A stretch of 10,858 nt of DNA from contig CATVQN010000013.1 in assembly GCA_958346135.1 (NCBI GenBank), positions 1 to 10,858 of the forward strand. Direction: 5' to 3'. The notes below the pieces were generated by a model. That model worked only from the letters and a program-made list of their open reading frames with translations, was not told where the DNA came from and searched no databases. The position numbers and the translations under genes were made by a program. Positions 7,467 to 10,858 of this stretch are shown here, in pieces (the first letter of the stretch is position 1; every line of letters starts with the position of its first letter). This DNA is from an uncultured Eubacteriales bacterium. Its GTDB lineage: Bacteria > Bacillota > Clostridia > Monoglobales > Monoglobaceae.

Positions 7467-8324
7467 TTAGCCTTTGACGGCGCCGTCTGCCAGACCGGCA
7501 ACAAAGTATTTATTTGCCACCGCAAATACAATCAAAACGGGTACCAGCGCTATCACCGTTCCGGCGAGCATAAGATTCCACTGGGAAGCTCCCTGACCGG
7601 AATTTTTCAGCGCCATGATTCCTACAATTAACGTCTGCTGCTCCGGCCGGGTCATGGTGAACATAGCCGGCATTAAATAGCTGTTCCAGCTGGCATTAAA
7701 GGTCAGCACTGCAATGGTTGCCATAATCGGCTTTAAAAGCGGCAGGATAATTCTGAAAAAGATTCCCGTAAAGGTACAGCCGTCAATCTTGGCCGATTCG
7801 TCCAGCTCTTTAGGCAGGGATCCGACAAAGCTCCGTACCAGATACATATTGACAATCGGAATACCAAAGCAGGTGATCACCAAAAGGCCTACCAGGGATT
7901 TGTTCAGATTCAGCAGTGACAGCACCTCAAACTGCGGATAAATCGTAATGGAGCCTAAACTGATAAACATCAGCGAGGAAAACACCGCAAAAATCAGTTT
8001 CTTTAGCTTAAAGTTTCCCCGTTCAAAAACATAGCCCGTTACCGCCGAGGTCAACAGCGTGATCACTACCGAAGCCACCGTAAACCAGATGCTGTTAAAA
8101 AGCATTTGTCCAACCCGCATAACGTCGGAGGTCCAAGCCGCCACATAGTTATCCATGGTCCACTTTTCCGGGAAGATCCGTTCCGGGTTTGCCATAATCT
8201 CTACATTGGTTTTAAAGGAGGATGCAATGACATAAACCAAAGGGAATAGAATAATAATCAGCATCACAGCGAGAAATATGTATATCAAAATTTTATGGGA
8301 TAATCTGACTCTTCCTTCGTTCAC
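7467..8324 (-). CDS. Carbohydrate ABC transporter permease, CUT1 family (MalG/UgpE type)
   Basis: This is a 285-residue inner-membrane protein, the usual length for the family. It has about six hydrophobic segments (roughly 12-34, 76-98, 108-130, 142-163, 196-216 and 252-272). The cytoplasmic EAA loop, which contacts the ATPase, is seen at 171-195 as PKELDESAKIDG...ILP. The C-terminus, YFVAGLADGAVKG, is the typical ending of this permease class. Translation starts at GTG with GGAGG 8 nt upstream. It lies 15 nt after the partner permease and 30 nt before the propeller gene. With the other permease it would form the membrane channel of an oligosaccharide importer. The substrate cannot be read from the sequence; the neighbouring glycan-related surface protein suggests a plant or other polysaccharide fragment. 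Confidence 0.93.
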   Translation of the reverse strand: MNEGRVRLSHKILIYIFLAVMLIIILFPLVYVIASSFKTNVEIMANPERIFPEKWTMDNYVAAWTSDVMRVGQMLFNSIWFTVASVVITLLTSAVTGYVFERGNFKLKKLIFAVFSSLMFISLGSITIYPQFEVLSLLNLNKSLVGLLVITCFGIPIVNMYLVRSFVGSLPKELDESAKIDGCTFTGIFFRIILPLLKPIMATIAVLTFNASWNSYLMPAMFTMTRPEQQTLIVGIMALKNSGQGASQWNLMLAGTVIALVPVLIVFAVANKYFVAGLADGAVKG

Positions 8325-8339
8325 GTTTCACACCTCCGT

Positions 8340-9296
8340 TTAATATAATTCCGTAACCTTCCGGGTCGCGCGCATATACAAAATGCCGATTGCGGCACAG
8401 ATAATCGATGAAATAATACTGATTGCACACCCGTAACCGATATTGATGCTGCTGCCCGAGGCAAACCCCGGCAAAAACGTCTTAATGACATACGCCTCTG
8501 CCGTCAGGGTTTTCCCCGCCGGTGCGCCGTTGGTCATGACAATGATGTACTCGCCCACACGAAGGGTTCCGTTAATCGCCAAAAGCAGAATGGTCTGAAA
8601 GACCTTTGCAATCATGGGAACCGTAATCTTAAAGAATTTTGTACAAACGCCTGCACCCTCCATATCGGCAGCCTCGTATAATTCCTTTGGCACGTTGGAC
8701 AGCGCTGCGGTGAAGTAAACTACATTGGTTCCCATATTTGACCATATACCGCCGAGAATCAGCACAAACAGCGCTGACCATTTTCCTCCGAACCAGTCAA
8801 TAGGCGCATTGATGATGCCGAGCTTGCTCAGCCAGGCATTGGCAAGGCCAAACACATCAAAGATATTGGAAAAGATGATGCCGACAATCGCCACGCTGAT
8901 AACGCAGGGCATATAATAGAGATTCCGAAATAGGTTGGAGCCCCGAAGCCCCTTGCTAAGCAAAACCGCCAAAATCAGTGCCAGAGGTATCTCAATGGGC
9001 AGCTTAATCAGCAGAAACTGCAGTGTCACAATCCAGCCCCGCCAATAGTCACTGCCTTTTGTAAACAGAGTCACAAAGTTCTCCAGGCCGACAAAGCGGG
9101 TGTGGTTTGGTACCATATCATAAAAGTAAAAGGCCTTCAGCGCCGACCACAACAGCGGATAGATTGTGAACACCAAAAATCCGATAATCGGAAGTCCCAG
9201 CAGCAGATAGCACTGTGTCTGATCTGAACTCTTTAGTTTCTCCAGCAGGGAAACACGTCCCGCCTTCTTGTTTTCTTTAATCTTTACAGCATCCAA
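8340..9296 (-). CDS. Carbohydrate ABC transporter permease, CUT1 family (MalF/UgpA type)
   Basis: This is a 318-residue inner-membrane protein. A charged cytoplasmic N-terminus (1-27) precedes a first transmembrane helix at about 29-51 (LLLGLPIIGF, then FTIYPLLWS). Further helices fall at roughly 86-115, 127-147, 173-195, 228-248 and 285-307. The EAA loop is clear at 205-227 (ELYEAADMEGAG...ITVP). The frame opens with TTG at 9296: AAGGAG lies 10 nt upstream, and the nearby ATG at 9292 is out of frame. It follows the binding-protein stop by 20 nt and precedes its partner permease by 15 nt, as expected for a three-gene importer. No ATP-binding subunit occurs in the window. CUT1 importers of this kind often share one MsmK-like ATPase encoded elsewhere, which is the likely case here. 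Confidence 0.93.
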   Translation of the reverse strand: MDAVKIKENKKAGRVSLLEKLKSSDQTQCYLLLGLPIIGFLVFTIYPLLWSALKAFYFYDMVPNHTRFVGLENFVTLFTKGSDYWRGWIVTLQFLLIKLPIEIPLALILAVLLSKGLRGSNLFRNLYYMPCVISVAIVGIIFSNIFDVFGLANAWLSKLGIINAPIDWFGGKWSALFVLILGGIWSNMGTNVVYFTAALSNVPKELYEAADMEGAGVCTKFFKITVPMIAKVFQTILLLAINGTLRVGEYIIVMTNGAPAGKTLTAEAYVIKTFLPGFASGSSINIGYGCAISIISSIICAAIGILYMRATRKVTELY

Positions 9297-9306
9297 CGAT
9301 GAATCG

Positions 9307-9312
9307 CTCCTT
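9307..9312 (-). promoter_or_regulatory. Ribosome binding site supporting the TTG start at 9296
   Basis: AAGGAG lies 10 nt before TTG at 9296. No in-frame ATG or GTG is available nearby, and the next in-frame Met is at residue 61, beyond the first transmembrane helix. The site therefore decides in favour of the rare TTG codon. Confidence 0.65.
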
Positions 9313-9316
9313 GTTA

Positions 9317-10711
9317 TTATGATCTTGTGAGTTTCCAGTCAGGATAGATGAATGGAGACGGATCGTAGTCAGGATGAAGCTCCTGATACTTGGCTATGCC
9401 ATCGTTTTGTTTCTTTTCATAATCCTTAAAGGTTTTCTCCACCTCTTCCGGAGATGCCATTTCACTGAGCATCTCTATGCAGAGATCGCTGATATTCTTT
9501 TCGCCGGTCATTTCACTCTTTACAGTAAGAGGCGGACATTTGCTAAAGGGTACAAAGCTTGCAAAGGTCTTCCAGTTCTCCATGTTATCGGGGATTTCCA
9601 CATCCTTAACCAGGTCGTAGTTAATCGGAATGGAAAGTCCCGACTGGAACAGTTCCACCAGCATTTCGTCACTGGTAAAGTAATCCAAAATGGCAACAAT
9701 TTTATCCGCACCGATACGGTCAACCGATGCCTTGTTGATTGAGCACAGACCGTCTGCAGAAGCGTACTGCATACCGGCCACAGCACCGGCGTCCTCCACC
9801 GGCAGCGGTGCCACGCCCCATTCGATCTTCGCCGGGAACTGCTCGGTCAATACGCCGTAGTCATAACTGCCGGCAATCTTCATTCCGATGCCGCCCTGTC
9901 CGAACCGGGCACGCGCAGGGTCGTTGTCAATACCTTCGGTGCCGGGAACACAGCTGCCATCGCGTTTCATTTGAATCATGGCGTTCATTACGGTAATCTG
10001 CGCATCATAGCAGAAGGTTCCGGTCCGGGGATCATAGGCATCGGTCATACCGTTGATTGCAGAAGACGCCATGTTGATATCCGTGGTGTAAAAGCCGCCC
10101 CATTTTCCCGGGAAGATGATGCCGTATTCCTTTTTATCGGGATTGGTAAGCTTTTTGGCATATTCCACCATCTCATCCCAGGTGGCCGGCGTTTTCGGCT
10201 CGCCGTTTTCATCCACCAGCCCGGCGTCCTTAAACATCTGCTTATTATAAATTAAGCCGTAGGTACCCGATGTAATCGGCAGTGTATAGGTCTTACCCTG
10301 GTATTGATGTCTGATCTCTAACGCATTGCCGCCAAACTTTTCCAAAAGCTTTTCGGTACCGTCGATTTCCTCAAGCGGCGCAATTTGATCCTTTTGTGCC
10401 CGCATCTCAATCTGATAGGTATTGAATAAATCCGGAGCCTGACCCGAGGTATACGCCAGATTGAGCATTTCCTCCATGTCACCCTCTTTGGTTACATACT
10501 CCAGTTCAATGCCCTTTTCCGTCCCGACCGTTTCGTTAAACCGATTAAACTTCTCCTGCATAAAAGCCTTATCATGACCATTGCTTCTCCACCATACCAC
10601 CTTGGTCACCTCGGTGGCAGCCTCCTTTTTGGCCGCACCGCAGCCCGCAAATACCGATGTCATCATCATCGCAGCCAAAACGCCGGCAAACAGCTTTCCT
10701 CTTTTCTTCAT
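9317..10711 (-). CDS. Sugar-binding lipoprotein of a CUT1 ABC importer (SBP_bac_1 family)
   Basis: This is a 464-residue extracellular solute-binding protein. A lipoprotein signal peptide (MKKRGK, then a hydrophobic stretch) ends in a lipobox FAGC, giving Cys24 as the predicted lipid-modified residue; the protein would be tethered to the outer face of the membrane. Family features include VVWWRSNGHDK (38-48), GQAPDLFN (90-97), a hinge-region stretch YTLPITSGTYGLIYNKQMF (142-160), TPATWDEMVEYAKKLT (174-189) and the FGQGGIGMKIAGSY segment (270-283). Trp/Tyr-rich stretches are consistent with sugar stacking. An in-frame ATG at 10723 was rejected because the only purine-rich stretch touches it directly, whereas GAGG lies 6 nt before 10711. 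It is the first gene of the operon, with both permeases directly after it. The substrate is unknown. Confidence 0.93.
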   Translation of the reverse strand: MKKRGKLFAGVLAAMMMTSVFAGCGAAKKEAATEVTKVVWWRSNGHDKAFMQEKFNRFNETVGTEKGIELEYVTKEGDMEEMLNLAYTSGQAPDLFNTYQIEMRAQKDQIAPLEEIDGTEKLLEKFGGNALEIRHQYQGKTYTLPITSGTYGLIYNKQMFKDAGLVDENGEPKTPATWDEMVEYAKKLTNPDKKEYGIIFPGKWGGFYTTDINMASSAINGMTDAYDPRTGTFCYDAQITVMNAMIQMKRDGSCVPGTEGIDNDPARARFGQGGIGMKIAGSYDYGVLTEQFPAKIEWGVAPLPVEDAGAVAGMQYASADGLCSINKASVDRIGADKIVAILDYFTSDEMLVELFQSGLSIPINYDLVKDVEIPDNMENWKTFASFVPFSKCPPLTVKSEMTGEKNISDLCIEMLSEMASPEEVEKTFKDYEKKQNDGIAKYQELHPDYDPSPFIYPDWKLTRS

Positions 10712-10717
10712 ACTACC

Positions 10718-10721
10718 CCTC
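10718..10721 (-). promoter_or_regulatory. Ribosome binding site favouring the start at 10711
   Basis: GAGG, within GATGAGGGG, lies 6 nt before the ATG at 10711. The upstream ATG at 10723 overlaps this purine-rich region and has AGAAAGG directly adjacent, too close to serve it well. Confidence 0.55.
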
Positions 10722-10741
10722 ATCCTTTCTTAAAATAAAAT

Positions 10742-10761
10742 ATGGCTGATAACTGAGCCAT
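10742..10761 (-). repeat. Inverted repeat ATGGCT/AGCCAT in the 5' leader
   Basis: Two perfect 6-nt arms with an 8-nt loop lie between the predicted transcription start (about 10767) and the ribosome binding site. A further copy of GAGCCAT (plus-strand reading) occurs at 10844-10850, 89 bp upstream, in the same orientation as the one at 10755-10761. This could be a small RNA hairpin or regulator half-sites; with 6-nt arms, chance is possible. Confidence 0.35.
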
Positions 10762-10773
10762 TTCTTATTTTTC

Positions 10774-10802
10774 ATTATACATCAGAACCTTTTGTTTTTG
10801 AA
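10774..10802 (-). promoter_or_regulatory. Predicted sigma-70/SigA-type promoter of the transporter operon
   Basis: A perfect TATAAT -10 (10774-10779) is preceded, after exactly 17 nt, by TTCAAA (10797-10802), a 4 of 6 match to TTGACA. Transcription would start near 10767, giving a leader of about 55 nt to the ATG at 10711. The position directly upstream of the first gene and the A/T-rich setting support it. The imperfect -35 fits a promoter that needs activation. Confidence 0.7.
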
Positions 10803-10803
10803 G

Positions 10804-10827
10804 TTTAAAAAACATATGCTTTTTAAC
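10804..10827. promoter_or_regulatory. A/T-rich palindrome abutting the -35, possible operator
   Basis: The sequence is near-symmetrical about CATATG (10813-10818), with flanking A-tract and T-tract arms: 12-nt arms with about two mismatches. Its centre lies about 49 bp upstream of the predicted transcription start, a usual distance for an activator site. It might instead be part of a bidirectional terminator for a gene beyond the right edge, or simple A/T richness. No regulator gene is in the window. Confidence 0.35.
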
Positions 10828-10858
10828 CTAATCCCCTTTTATCGAGCCATTTTTTTCC

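Noticed and set aside
10812..10858. Start of another gene at the right edge
   Set aside because: The stretch is A/T-rich and too short to show a ribosome binding site plus start codon or a coding pattern in either direction.

Overview
The window reads as part of one operon-like block from a Firmicute, most likely an anaerobic Clostridia-class bacterium. This rests on strong AAGGAG/GGAGG ribosome binding sites, an S-layer-homology (SLH) anchored surface protein, a lipoprotein-type solute-binding protein and CUT1-type sugar permeases with no dedicated ATPase beside them. The species cannot be named from sequence alone. Every gene I can support lies on the minus strand, so transcription runs from high to low coordinates.

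Layout in order of transcription. A promoter region at 10724-10858 holds a perfect TATAAT and an A/T-rich palindrome just upstream of the -35. It is followed by a sugar-binding lipoprotein (9317-10711), two CUT1 permeases (8340-9296 and 7467-8324), a 1310-residue secreted multidomain protein (3504-7436), a 695-residue GLUG-repeat protein (1291-3378), and a second GLUG-repeat protein (<1-1251) that runs off the window. The gaps between coding regions are 20, 15, 30, 125 and 39 bp. I see no convincing terminator, so co-transcription is plausible; the 125-bp gap could hold a secondary promoter.

The likely theme is use of a complex extracellular carbohydrate. The large protein carries a signal peptide, a discoidin-like domain, Ig-like modules, irregular SLH repeats and a tandem Asp-box beta-propeller. 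The propeller has two Asp-centred motifs resembling the catalytic pair of GH74 xyloglucanases. The lipoprotein and the two permeases would import the released oligosaccharide, presumably powered by a shared MsmK-type ATPase encoded elsewhere. The two GLUG proteins are secreted paralogues of unknown role, probably at the cell surface.

The most interesting points are the possible GH74-like active site in an SLH-anchored protein, the internal rather than terminal SLH region, the tandem GLUG paralogues with their NCY ladder, and the putative operator architecture upstream of the transporter genes. No RNA gene, insertion sequence, CRISPR array or phage feature was seen.
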